From: Jiangella endophytica
Lineage (GTDB): Bacteria; Actinomycetota; Actinomycetes; Jiangellales; Jiangellaceae
Length of the DNA: 64,000 nt
Assembly: GCF_003427025.1 (NCBI RefSeq)
Contig: NZ_QVAI01000009.1
Span: 124,001 to 188,000 of the forward strand
Direction of reading: 5' to 3'
The notes below the pieces were generated by a model. It saw nothing but the letters and a program-made list of their open reading frames with translations, searched no databases and was not told the DNA's origin. The position numbers and the translations under genes are program-made. Shown here piece by piece: positions 44,853-52,552 of the stretch; position 1 is the first letter of the stretch; every line of letters begins with the position of its first letter.

Positions 44853-44943
44853 CGCGCCCGCCGGGCGTTCGTCAGTCCTTGACGGCGACGCCGCCGGGCA
44901 GCGCGAGCATGCGGTCCAGTGCGACCTGCGCCCCAGACGAACG
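44853..44943 (-). pseudogene. Duplicated 3' end of nadA (fragment)
   Basis: Positions 44853-44934 match 45278-45359, which holds the nadA stop codon and last codons, at roughly 85-90 percent identity by eye. The minus-strand frame gives ...VALDRMLALPGGVAVKD with the stop at 44872-44874, against LDRMLALPGSGAVKD in nadA. Homology is lost upstream of that point. It is the tail of a second nadA allele left behind by deletion or replacement. Confidence 0.85.
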
Positions 44944-45027
44944 GATGGGCGCTTCACGTGGCCGTGACCGTTTGACCCGCGGCTCCGCGGCCTCAGAACG
45001 GACAGCTGTCTGGATACTCGCCCACAT

Positions 45028-45089
45028 CACCAGGCGATCTCCTGCTCTACCAGGCATGCATGCCTGGCAGAGCACCAGAACGCCTGGTG
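45028..45089. repeat. 62-bp palindromic element, copy A
   Basis: Two 30-nt arms (45028-45057 and 45060-45089) are reverse complements except at four positions, centred on AGGCATGCATGCCT. Outer ends read CACCAGGCG and CGCCTGGTG. Copy B at 47637-47698 has the same length and centre. The two copies enclose nadA and a GNAT gene. The rest of the 44827-45296 interval, apart from the nadA fragment, holds no gene that I can support. Confidence 0.85.
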
Positions 45090-45296
45090 TAGTGACGTGC
45101 GACCCGGCGTTCGGTGTGCCGGGCCGGCCGGAACCGGCCGAGCCGGCGCGTTCGAGCGCCGGCCACGGATCGGGTCGGCGAGCCCGAACGCTCACGGGCG
45201 GCACGACATCTGGTGTCGCAACCCGGCTGCGATCGCGGCGACGGGAGAGCGCCCCTCGTCCCTGAGCCGGGACGAGGCGCGCCCGCCGGGTGTTCG

Positions 45297-46481
45297 TCAG
45301 TCCTTGACGGCGCCGCTGCCGGGCAGCGCGAGCATGCGGTCGAGCGCGACCCGAGCCCAGTGGGTGGTGTCGGGGTCGACCTCGATGCGGTTGACGACGC
45401 GGCCCTCGACCAGGTTCTCCAGCGCCCACACCAGGTGCGGGAGGTCGATGCGGTTCATGGTGGCGCAGAAGCAGACCGTCTTCTCGAGGAACACGACGGT
45501 CTTGTCGGGGTGCTCGGCGGCCAGCCGCTTGACCAGGTTGAGCTCGGTGCCGACGGCCCACGCCGAGCCGGCCGGCGCCGCCGCGATGGTCTTGATGATG
45601 TACTCCGTCGACCCGACGTAGTCGGCGCCGGTGACGACCTCGTGCTGGCACTCGGGGTGGACCAGCACGTTGACGTCGGGGATGCGGGCCCGGACGTCGG
45701 CCACCGACTCGGCGGTGAACCGGCCGTGCACCGAGCAGTGCCCCTTCCAGAGCAGCATCTTCGCCGCGCGCAACTGCTCGTCGGTGACACCGAAGCCCGG
45801 CTGGTGCGGGTCGACGACCACGCAGTCGTCCAGCGACAGGCCCAGCTGCAGGACGGCGGTGTTGCGGCCCAGGTGCTGGTCGGGAAGGAACAGCACCTTC
45901 TCGCCCTGCTCGAATGCCCACTCCAGGGCCTGCTTGGCGTTGCTGGACGTGCAGACGGCGCCGCCGTTGCGGCCGCAGAACGCCTTGATGTCGGCGGAGG
46001 AGTTCATGTACGTGATGGGGACGGTCGCGCCCGCGACGCCGGCCTCCTCGAGCCGCGCCCACGCGTCCTCGACCTGCAGGATGCGGGCCATGTCGGCCAT
46101 GGAGCAGCCGGCCGCGAGGTCGGGCAGGACGACCTGCTGGTGGTCGCCGGTCAGGATGTCGGCCGACTCGGCCATGAAGTGCACGCCGCAGAAGACGATG
46201 TACTCGGCGTCGGGACGGCCGGCGGCGTCGCGGGCGAGCTTGAAGGAGTCGCCGGTGACGTCGGCGAACTGGATGACCTCGTCGCGCTGGTAGTGGTGCC
46301 CCAGCACGAACACCCGGTCGCCCAGCGCCGCGCGGGCCTTGCGGGCGCGCTCGACGAGATCGGGGTCGCTGGCGGCGGGCAGGTCGCCCGGACACTCCAC
46401 GCCGCGTTCGCTCTGCGGGTCGGCACCGCGCCCCAGCAGGAGCAGTGGGACGGGTGTCGACGGGGTGTGGGTCACGGTCAC
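45297..46481 (-). CDS. nadA: Quinolinate synthase
   Basis: The 394-residue 4Fe-4S enzyme condenses iminoaspartate with dihydroxyacetone phosphate to give quinolinate for NAD synthesis. Cluster ligands are visible as Cys98 in IVFCGVHFMAESA, the Cys in VHPECQHEVV, and the Cys in FCATMNRIDL. LGHHYQRDEVIQ and MNSSADIKAF bind substrate. GTG 46481 follows GGAGGAAGGG about 13 nt upstream. nadB and nadC, often adjacent, are absent. The gene sits between the 62-bp palindromes, and a second nadA tail lies downstream. Confidence 0.95.
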   Translation of the reverse strand: MTVTHTPSTPVPLLLLGRGADPQSERGVECPGDLPAASDPDLVERARKARAALGDRVFVLGHHYQRDEVIQFADVTGDSFKLARDAAGRPDAEYIVFCGVHFMAESADILTGDHQQVVLPDLAAGCSMADMARILQVEDAWARLEEAGVAGATVPITYMNSSADIKAFCGRNGGAVCTSSNAKQALEWAFEQGEKVLFLPDQHLGRNTAVLQLGLSLDDCVVVDPHQPGFGVTDEQLRAAKMLLWKGHCSVHGRFTAESVADVRARIPDVNVLVHPECQHEVVTGADYVGSTEYIIKTIAAAPAGSAWAVGTELNLVKRLAAEHPDKTVVFLEKTVCFCATMNRIDLPHLVWALENLVEGRVVNRIEVDPDTTHWARVALDRMLALPGSGAVKD

Positions 46482-46605
46482 GGCTCGTCAGCCCTTCCTC
46501 CGGCAGTCGGCGCCAACGACGTCGTGGGCGTCCGGCCGCGTCGCTTCGGCGCTGGTGACAACACGCGCCGTCTCCATCATCGTCCCACCTTGTTCGCGTC
46601 GCGCC

Positions 46606-46620
46606 GCCGCCAAGGGCGGC
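46606..46620 (-). terminator. Small hairpin after GNAT gene
   Basis: GCCGCC-AAG-GGCGGC lies 6 nt downstream of the minus-strand GNAT stop (46626). Short but GC-only stem. Confidence 0.5.
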
Positions 46621-46625
46621 CCGGC

Positions 46626-47483
46626 TCAGCCGAACGCGGTGGACGGGACGTACGGCGCCGGCGGCCGCATGTGTCGTAGCGCCAGGTAGGCGTCCTGTTC
46701 GACGCGCAGACCAGCGGCGAGGCCGACGTCGACGGCCCACTCCTGGTCCGATGTGAGATTTCGCACGTCGGTGGGCGAGCCGGGCGCGGTGCGGGCCAGC
46801 GCCTCCCACAGCAGCCGTTGCGCCACCGCGCGGTTCGTCGCGGCCAGCTGCGTCACGCCCCAGTCGGCGACGTACGCGTAGCCGCTGCCGGTCAGCAGGT
46901 CGCAGACCAGCAGCGTGCTGTGCTCCTGGACGAACGCCTGGTCGGGACGGTGCGTGGCGCCGCGCACCCGCCGGTCCACGGAGTCCACGAGGTCGGCGTC
47001 CGCCGTGGTGCCGGCACGCACGCTGTCGACCGCGGGCAGCGCGGACCGGTCGACCACACCGGTGAGGCGCATGGTCGGGTACAGCGTGAACCCGGCCCGC
47101 CGGTAGCGCCGCAGTGCCTGCGGGTCGGGTCGGGCCGTCAGCATGCCGCGCAGGCAGCCGGCGCCGTAGCCGACGGCGGCGTCGAGGAGCGCGGTGCCGA
47201 TGCCCTGGCCCTGGTGGCGGGGGTGGACGGCGTACGCGGACAGGATCCACAGCAGGTCGCGGCGCAGCGAGATCGCCACCCCGATGACCGGGCCGGCCTC
47301 CCCGGTGGGCCCGTAGCCGGCGTCGTCGGCCACCCAGCAGCCGCCGGGATCGGTCGTCAGCAGGTGCCGGACCCGATCGCACCAGCGGCGCCGCCAGTCG
47401 TCGCTGCGGTCGGTGTCGTAGGCGAGCGCCGTCAGCCGCTCCACCGCTTCGGCGTCCTCGGGGCGCATCGGCCGGATCCGCAT
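46626..47483 (-). CDS. GNAT acetyltransferase with two GNAT-like halves
   Basis: The 285-residue protein starts MRIRPMRPEDAEAVERLT and has a full motif A, LSAYAVHPRHQGQGIGTALLDAA (Q-x-x-G-x-G/A), in the first half. The second half (about residue 150 onward) has DLLTGSGYAYVADWGVTQLAA and looks like a degenerate second GNAT domain. Double-GNAT proteins of this size occur in actinobacteria as acetyltransferases of unknown substrates. It is transcribed towards nadA and ends before a small hairpin. Confidence 0.85.
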   Translation of the reverse strand: MRIRPMRPEDAEAVERLTALAYDTDRSDDWRRRWCDRVRHLLTTDPGGCWVADDAGYGPTGEAGPVIGVAISLRRDLLWILSAYAVHPRHQGQGIGTALLDAAVGYGAGCLRGMLTARPDPQALRRYRRAGFTLYPTMRLTGVVDRSALPAVDSVRAGTTADADLVDSVDRRVRGATHRPDQAFVQEHSTLLVCDLLTGSGYAYVADWGVTQLAATNRAVAQRLLWEALARTAPGSPTDVRNLTSDQEWAVDVGLAAGLRVEQDAYLALRHMRPPAPYVPSTAFG

Positions 47484-47636
47484 GTCTCCACATCACCAGG
47501 TCCGGCGCCGATGCACCAGTGGCTCGGCGGCCGTACGTGGAGTCCAGCAGCCGCCGCGTGTGGTCGACGTGTGCGGTCATCAGAGCGGCGGCGCGGTCGG
47601 GGTCGGCCGTCGCCGGCGCCGCGTGCGGGGCCATGA

Positions 47637-47698
47637 GGCCAGGTGTTCTGGTGCTCCACTAGGCATGCATGCCTGGTGGAGCGGGAGAACGCCTGGTG
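47637..47698. repeat. 62-bp palindromic element, copy B
   Basis: Arms 47637-47666 and 47669-47698 are imperfect reverse complements around AGGCATGCATGCCT, with the same overall size as copy A at 45028. The outer right end reads CGCCTGGTG as in copy A. It lies directly next to the point where the GntR fragment loses similarity to its family. Confidence 0.85.
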
Positions 47699-47715
47699 GT
47701 GTACGCGATCGTTGA

Positions 47716-47870
47716 TGATCATCGTTGTGCTCGGCCGGCAGTTCCTCTCGCAGGTGCTCGCCCGGTGCCAGGACGCCGTCGACGATCAGCTGCTCGAACT
47801 CCGGCCGGACCCGGTCGTGCAGTGGCCCGCCGCGGGCGAGCGGCCGCCAGTCGGGTGTCATCCTCGCCAT
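47716..47870 (-). pseudogene. Truncated GntR-family regulator fragment
   Basis: ATG 47870 (MARMTPDWRPLARGG) lies 11 nt after the nagA stop and opens a frame with PLHDRVRPEFEQLIVDGVLAPGEHLREELPAEHND, the start of a GntR winged-helix domain. Similarity ends near 47716, just before the 62-bp palindrome. The recognition helix and the ligand domain are missing, so it cannot be a working regulator. GntR proteins commonly control amino-sugar genes such as nagA. Confidence 0.7.
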
Positions 47871-47881
47871 CCGGCCCCTTC

Positions 47882-49165
47882 TCAGCCCGGCCCCATCTCC
47901 TCGCGGTCGAAGATGACCTCGCCACGGACGTAGGTCGTTCGAACGCACAGCTCGGGGTCCAGCACGACGATGTCGGCCATCCGTCCGGGCGTCAGCCGGC
48001 CGCGGTCGTCCAGGCCGAGCGACTCGGCCGGCACGGCGGAGGCCATCCGCAGGGCGTCGGAGAGCGAGACGCCGCCGTCGCGGACGAGGACGCGCAGCGC
48101 GTCGCCCAGCCGGGTGACGCTGCCGACGACAGCGCCGTCGAGCGTCCGCGGCTCGGACTCGGTGACGTCCACCACGGTGCCGTCCCAGCGCCGCTGCCGC
48201 CCGGGCGGCAGACCCGCCACGTCGCATCCGTCGCTGACCAGCATGAGCCGCTCCCATCCGGCGACGTCGAGAGCGAAGCGGAGCATCTCGGGCGCGACGT
48301 GGACGCCGTCGCCGATCAGTTCGCAGCGCACCCGCGGGTCGGTGAGCAGCGCCGGGACCGGGCCCGGCGCGCGGTGATCGATCGGCGGCAGCTCGTTGAA
48401 CAGGTGCGCCGCGCGGTCCAGCCCGCGCCCGATGGCGGCCTTGGCCTGCTGGAACGACGCTCCGGAGTGGCCGAGCGAGGGGTGCACGCCGGCGTCGGCG
48501 AGCCGGGCGACGGTGTCCATGCCGTCGGGCAGCTCGGGCGCGAGCGTCACCACGCGGACGGCGCCGTCGCCGGCCTCCAGCAACGCGTCGACGGCCTCGG
48601 GGGACGGCAGCCGCAGGTGCTCCTCGCGGTGGGAGCCGCGGTGGGCCGCGGCGAGGAACGGTCCCTCGACGTGGACGCCCAGCATCTCGATGCCCAGGCC
48701 GCCGGCCAGCCGGCCGCGCAGCGCCGCCAGCCCGGCCAGCGTGCGGTGCAGCTGGTCGGCGTCGACGCTGGTCGTGGCCGCGAGGCAGGCCGTGACGCCG
48801 CCCGCGGCCAGCCAGCGTGAGACCCGGGTCCCGGTCGCGGCGTCCGCGCTCATGACGTTCGCGCCCAGCCCGCCGTGCACGTGGGTGTCGACGAAACCCG
48901 GCGCGACGATGTGGCCGGTGACGTCGTGGACGACGTCGACGCGGACGGCGTCGTCCGGCCCGGTGCCCGCGGGGACCTCGCCGGCGGCGATGGTCTGGAT
49001 GACGCCGTTGCCGAACACGACCGTGCCGGGTGCCAGTCGTCCGTCGGACCACAGCAGCGTCCCGCCGGTGAGTGCCGTGCGCATGGGCTTGCCGGGTCGC
49101 GGGGGACGGTGCTCCCTGCCGGGATGGTCGCCGGGCGACGACCCGCCTCCGGCCGAAGCCGTCAC
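47882..49165 (-). CDS. nagA: N-acetylglucosamine-6-phosphate deacetylase
   Basis: The 427-residue amidohydrolase removes the acetyl group from GlcNAc-6-phosphate. Metal and substrate motifs: PGFVDTHVHGGLGANVM, GVHVEGPFLA (metal Glu), SLGHSGASF, AAHLFNELPPIDHR, and LVSDGCDVAGLP with the catalytic Asp. GTG 49165 is chosen because GGAGG lies 6-7 nt before it; this gives about 27 extra Pro/Gly-rich residues before MRTALTGG, a second possible start at 49084. A 13-bp palindrome lies upstream at 49210-49222. Confidence 0.93.
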   Translation of the reverse strand: MTASAGGGSSPGDHPGREHRPPRPGKPMRTALTGGTLLWSDGRLAPGTVVFGNGVIQTIAAGEVPAGTGPDDAVRVDVVHDVTGHIVAPGFVDTHVHGGLGANVMSADAATGTRVSRWLAAGGVTACLAATTSVDADQLHRTLAGLAALRGRLAGGLGIEMLGVHVEGPFLAAAHRGSHREEHLRLPSPEAVDALLEAGDGAVRVVTLAPELPDGMDTVARLADAGVHPSLGHSGASFQQAKAAIGRGLDRAAHLFNELPPIDHRAPGPVPALLTDPRVRCELIGDGVHVAPEMLRFALDVAGWERLMLVSDGCDVAGLPPGRQRRWDGTVVDVTESEPRTLDGAVVGSVTRLGDALRVLVRDGGVSLSDALRMASAVPAESLGLDDRGRLTPGRMADIVVLDPELCVRTTYVRGEVIFDREEMGPG

Positions 49166-49209
49166 GGCACACCTCCGAGCCGCACGCCGGTCAGGGCGGC
49201 GACCACAGC

Positions 49210-49222
49210 GTCTGACTCAGAC
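49210..49222. promoter_or_regulatory. 13-bp palindrome in the nagA promoter, candidate GntR operator
   Basis: GTCTGACTCAGAC is a perfect inverted repeat about 45 nt before the nagA start. GTCT...AGAC half-sites occur in DasR/NagR-type operators, though with different spacing. The truncated GntR gene downstream of nagA is the natural candidate for the missing regulator. Confidence 0.5.
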
Positions 49223-49363
49223 CGCACCAGCGCGATCCCACTTTCGTAGCCGCTGGTCATGTCACTGCCCGGACGATACCCGGCATAGTCACCCGTCTAA
49301 CCAGTGGGACGGGAGGGATCCGGAGCGGCGGGCCGAGGCACCGATACGGCACACTTCAGAGCC

Positions 49364-50485
49364 ATGCGGATCCTGGTTGCACCGGACAAGTTCGCCGGCA
49401 CGCTCACCGCCGTCGAGGCCGCCGACGCCATCGCCGAGGGCTGGCGCCGGTCCGTGCCCGACGACGAGGTCGTCACGGTCCCGATGGCCGACGGCGGGCC
49501 CGGCTTCGTCGACGTCCTGCACTCCAGCCTGGGCGGCGAGCTGCTCGCGTCGACCGTCGCCGGCCCGCTCGGCGAGCCGGTCCCGGCGACGTTCCTGCTG
49601 GCCGGCGACGTCGCGTACATCGAGTCTGCGCAGGCCTGCGGGCTGGCGCTGCTGCCGCTGGGCGACGACGGCCGCACGCCGGTCCCGGGCGTCGCGGCTC
49701 GGGCGTCGACGTACGGCGTCGGCGAGCTGATCGCGCACGCCGTCGACGCCGGAGCCCGGCGGGTGGTGGTCGGGCTGGGCGGGTCGGGGACCAACGACGG
49801 CGGCGCCGGACTGCTCGCTGCCCTCGGCGCGGGGGCGAAGCCCGACGGCGCGCTGGGCGGCGGACCGGAGGCGCTGGCCGGGCTGAGCGAGCTGGACGTC
49901 GCGCCCGCGAAGGCGCGGCTCACCGGCGTCGAACTGGTCGCCGCGTCCGACGTCGACAACCCTCTGCTCGGGCTGCGCGGCGCCACCAACGTCTTCGGCC
50001 CGCAGAAGGGCCTGGTCAGCGACGCCGACAGGCTGGCCGCCGACGCCGCGCTGACCACGTTCGCCGAGCTGGCCGACCGGCGGGTCGCCGATCACCGGGG
50101 CGCGGGTGCGGCGGGTGGGCTGGGGTACGCGCTGCTGCTGCTCGGCGGCGTCCGCGAGCCCGGCTTCGACACCGTCGCGCACGCCGTCGGCCTGCCCGAC
50201 CTCGTCTCCGGCGTCGACCTCGTCATCACGGGCGAGGGGAAGCTGGACTGGCAGTCGATGAGCGGCAAGGTGGTCTCCGGGCTGGCCGCGCTGGCCGGCC
50301 CGGCGCTGCGCCCGTGCCTCGCGTTCGCCGGCGCCGTGCAGGTCGGCAACCGCGAGCTGCGCGCCAACGGCATCGAGGCCGCGTACGCCATGGTCGACAT
50401 GGTCGGCGCCGAGGAGTCGTTCGGGCGGCCGCGGGAGAGCCTGGCGGCCGTCGCCGAGCGGGTGGCGAAGACCTGGAGCCGGTGA
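49364..50485 (+). CDS. glxK: Glycerate kinase
   Basis: The 373-residue enzyme of the GlxK/GarK family starts MRILVAPDKFAGTLTAVEAA and contains [45 protein letters not shown] and VDLVITGEGKLD, covering the nucleotide and glycerate sites. It phosphorylates glycerate, usually to 2-phosphoglycerate. ATG 49364 is chosen over a longer frame beginning at 49304 because the family begins MRI/MKI here. It is divergent from nagA, with about 200 nt between. Confidence 0.93.
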   Translation: MRILVAPDKFAGTLTAVEAADAIAEGWRRSVPDDEVVTVPMADGGPGFVDVLHSSLGGELLASTVAGPLGEPVPATFLLAGDVAYIESAQACGLALLPLGDDGRTPVPGVAARASTYGVGELIAHAVDAGARRVVVGLGGSGTNDGGAGLLAALGAGAKPDGALGGGPEALAGLSELDVAPAKARLTGVELVAASDVDNPLLGLRGATNVFGPQKGLVSDADRLAADAALTTFAELADRRVADHRGAGAAGGLGYALLLLGGVREPGFDTVAHAVGLPDLVSGVDLVITGEGKLDWQSMSGKVVSGLAALAGPALRPCLAFAGAVQVGNRELRANGIEAAYAMVDMVGAEESFGRPRESLAAVAERVAKTWSR

Positions 50486-50510
50486 CACGTCGATCAGGGT
50501 CGAGCCGGAA

Positions 50511-50523
50511 GGAATGTCATTCC
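50511..50523. promoter_or_regulatory. 13-bp palindrome upstream of erpA
   Basis: GGAATGTCATTCC is a perfect inverted repeat 15 nt before a TAGCGT -10 box at 50538-50543. The position over a possible -35 region suggests a repressor site for erpA. Confidence 0.5.
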
Positions 50524-50577
50524 GGCGGGTCGCGTTGTAGCGTGGAGACGTAGTCGACCTCGGAGCAGGAGAACGAG

Positions 50578-50925
50578 ATGACGGTTCAGGAACAGGTCGC
50601 CGACGGTGTCGTGCTGACTGACGGCGCGGCTTCCAAGGTGAAGGCGCTGCTCGACCAGGAGGGCCGCGACGACCTGGCGCTGCGCATCGCCGTTCAGCCC
50701 GGCGGCTGCTCGGGTCTGCGCTACCAGCTGTTCTTCGACGAGCGGTCGCTCGACGGCGACGTCGTGAAGGACTTCAGCGGCGTCAACGTCGTGGTCGACC
50801 GCATGAGCGCCCCCTACCTCGGCGGCGCCACCATCGACTTCGTCGACAGCATCGAGAAGCAGGGGTTCACCATCGACAACCCCAACGCCGGCGGGTCGTG
50901 TGCCTGCGGCGACTCCTTCCACTGA
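50578..50925 (+). CDS. erpA: Iron-sulfur cluster insertion protein (HesB/IscA/ErpA type)
   Basis: The 115-residue A-type carrier has the three conserved cysteines: Cys44 in PGGCSGLRYQ and Cys108 and Cys110 in GSCACGDSF. It carries 4Fe-4S clusters to apoproteins; clients here may include NadA, LipA and the Rieske protein. AGGAG at 50567-50571 fits ATG 50578. The gene lies near ctaC, tusA and a cysteine-desulfurase-like gene, as in many actinobacteria. Confidence 0.93.
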   Translation: MTVQEQVADGVVLTDGAASKVKALLDQEGRDDLALRIAVQPGGCSGLRYQLFFDERSLDGDVVKDFSGVNVVVDRMSAPYLGGATIDFVDSIEKQGFTIDNPNAGGSCACGDSFH

Positions 50926-51019
50926 GCTATCGGAGGGGCTGACGCCGGACCTCACGGCCGGCGCCACCCGCTTCCACCGAAAGCCCTCGGCGCCGCCGGG
51001 GGCTTCTCGCTGTCCGGCA

Positions 51020-51241
51020 TCAGTGCAGGCGGCGGACGGTGTACGCGTCGTCGTCGGCGCCCAGGTACTCGTGTGAGCGCATGCGGCACCACGCCGGCAC
51101 GTCCGACGCGGCCGCGGGGTCGTCGGCCAGCACCGTCACCGTGGCGCCGACCTCGACGTCGACGATGTGCCTGGCCAGCTCGATGATCGGCAGCGGGCAG
51201 CGCATGCCGCGGCAGTCGAGCACGAGTGTCGCGTCGGTCAC
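51020..51241 (-). CDS. tusA: TusA-like sulfurtransferase
   Basis: The 73-residue protein has the SirA/TusA signature DCRGMRCPLPIIELA, with the sulfur-carrier Cys15 in CPLP, and a second half DPAAASDVPAWCR typical of the fold. It relays persulfide from a cysteine desulfurase. GTG 51241 overlaps the stop of the desulfurase-like gene (51238-51241), so enzyme and carrier are coupled. Confidence 0.9.
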   Translation of the reverse strand: MTDATLVLDCRGMRCPLPIIELARHIVDVEVGATVTVLADDPAAASDVPAWCRMRSHEYLGADDDAYTVRRLH

Positions 51242-52422
51242 AGTGCCTCCAGCCCGGCCCGCAGCCGGGTGACGACGTCCACCACCGCCGCGAGGAAGCG
51301 GTCGACGTCGGCGCGGGTGGCGTCGCGGGTCAGCGACACCCGCACGTTGCCGTGCGTCAGCGCGCCCATCGCCGCCAGCACGTGGCTGGGCCGCAGCGTG
51401 CTCGACGTGCAGGACGAGCCGCTGGAGATCGCGAACCCGGCCCGGTCCAGCTCGGTCACCAGCGCCTCACCGTCGAGGTAGAGGCACGAGAACGTCACCA
51501 GGTGCGGCAGCCGCCGCGTCGGGTGGCCGACGACGTCGACGTCGGCGAGCAGCTCCGGGACGCGGGTGCGGATGTGGTCGACCAGCTCGCGCTGCCGTCC
51601 GGCGACGGCCTCCGCTTCCTCCCAGCGGGCCCGCAACGCCGCAGCGGCCGCCAGCGCGCCGGGCACGTTCTCGAACCCCGGCGCCCGGCCGCCGCCGCGC
51701 TCGTCCTCGGGCAGGGGAGAGCGCCAGCGCACGTCGCGCCGGATCGCCAGCACGCCCACCCCGGCCGGGCCGCCCCACTTGTGCGCGCTGGCCGCCAGCA
51801 CCGACCAGCGTCGGGGGAGCGCCACGCGGCCGGCCGCCTGCGCGGCGTCGACCAGCAGCGGCACGCCCCGCTCCGCGCACCGCTCGCCCACCTCGTCGAC
51901 CGGCTGGACGGTGCCGACCTCGTGATTGGCCGCCTGCAGGCAGGCCAGCGCGGTGTCGTCGTCCACGGCATCGGCGAACCGCGCGGGGTCGACCAGGCCG
52001 TCGCGGTCGACACCCACCTCCGTCGTCGTCGTGCCGTCGTGCCTGGCCAGATGGGCGGCGGACTGCAGCACGGCCGAGTGCTCGACGGCGGAGACCGCGA
52101 CCGCCCGGGGGCCGCCGCCCTGCCGCCGCCGGGCCGCGACCGTCCCCAGCATCCCCAGCTGGATCGCCTGTGTCCCGCTGGCAGTGAACGTCACCTCGTC
52201 CGGCCGGGCGCCCACCACCGCGGCGACCACCTCGCGGGCGTTGTCCAGCAGCAGCCGGGCCCGCCGGGCCGAGCCGTACAGGCGGGCGGGATCGGCCCAG
52301 CCCTCGTCCGCGGCGGCCAGCAGGACCTCGCGCGCGGCGGGGTGCAGCGGTTCCGTCGAGGCCGCGTCGAAGTACCCCGGCGGGGTGGCGCCGGACTGCT
52401 CCGACACGCCGCGCGTGCTCAT
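51238..52422 (-). CDS. Cysteine desulfurase-like class V aminotransferase
   Basis: The 394-residue PLP enzyme begins with a YFDAASTEPLHPAAREVL segment, binds PLP through Lys215 (SAHKWGGPAG), and has Cys338 in SSGSSCTSSTLRPSHVL, the persulfide-forming loop of NifS/IscS-type enzymes. It should supply sulfur to TusA, whose gene overlaps it. ATG 52422 has GGGAGG 7 nt upstream. It is divergent from ctaC. Confidence 0.9.
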   Translation of the reverse strand: MSTRGVSEQSGATPPGYFDAASTEPLHPAAREVLLAAADEGWADPARLYGSARRARLLLDNAREVVAAVVGARPDEVTFTASGTQAIQLGMLGTVAARRRQGGGPRAVAVSAVEHSAVLQSAAHLARHDGTTTTEVGVDRDGLVDPARFADAVDDDTALACLQAANHEVGTVQPVDEVGERCAERGVPLLVDAAQAAGRVALPRRWSVLAASAHKWGGPAGVGVLAIRRDVRWRSPLPEDERGGGRAPGFENVPGALAAAAALRARWEEAEAVAGRQRELVDHIRTRVPELLADVDVVGHPTRRLPHLVTFSCLYLDGEALVTELDRAGFAISSGSSCTSSTLRPSHVLAAMGALTHGNVRVSLTRDATRADVDRFLAAVVDVVTRLRAGLEAL

Positions 52423-52458
52423 CGAGTACCTCCCGGAATGACGGCGAAGGGCAACCGC

Positions 52459-52464
52459 TAGGGT
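52459..52464 (+). promoter_or_regulatory. -10 box TAGGGT of the ctaCDF operon
   Basis: TAGGGT lies about 90 nt before the ctaC start, giving a leader of about 80 nt. It faces the divergent desulfurase gene. Confidence 0.5.
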
Positions 52465-52552
52465 TGGGCGCGACAGGTGAAGTTTGCTCTCGCCACGGTG
52501 CCGGTTGCCAATCCGCCCGGCTGGCGAGCGGGTCGAAAGAGAAGGGCGCCTC

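Noticed and set aside
44872-47634. Single long minus-strand frame across nadA and the GNAT gene
   Set aside because: It is out of frame with both real proteins except in the short nadA-tail fragment; most of it is low-complexity shadow.
47484-47634. N-terminus of another minus-strand protein (MTAHVDHTRRLLDSTYGR...)
   Set aside because: Possibly a MEKHLA-like fragment, but too short and without supporting start site or continuation to call.
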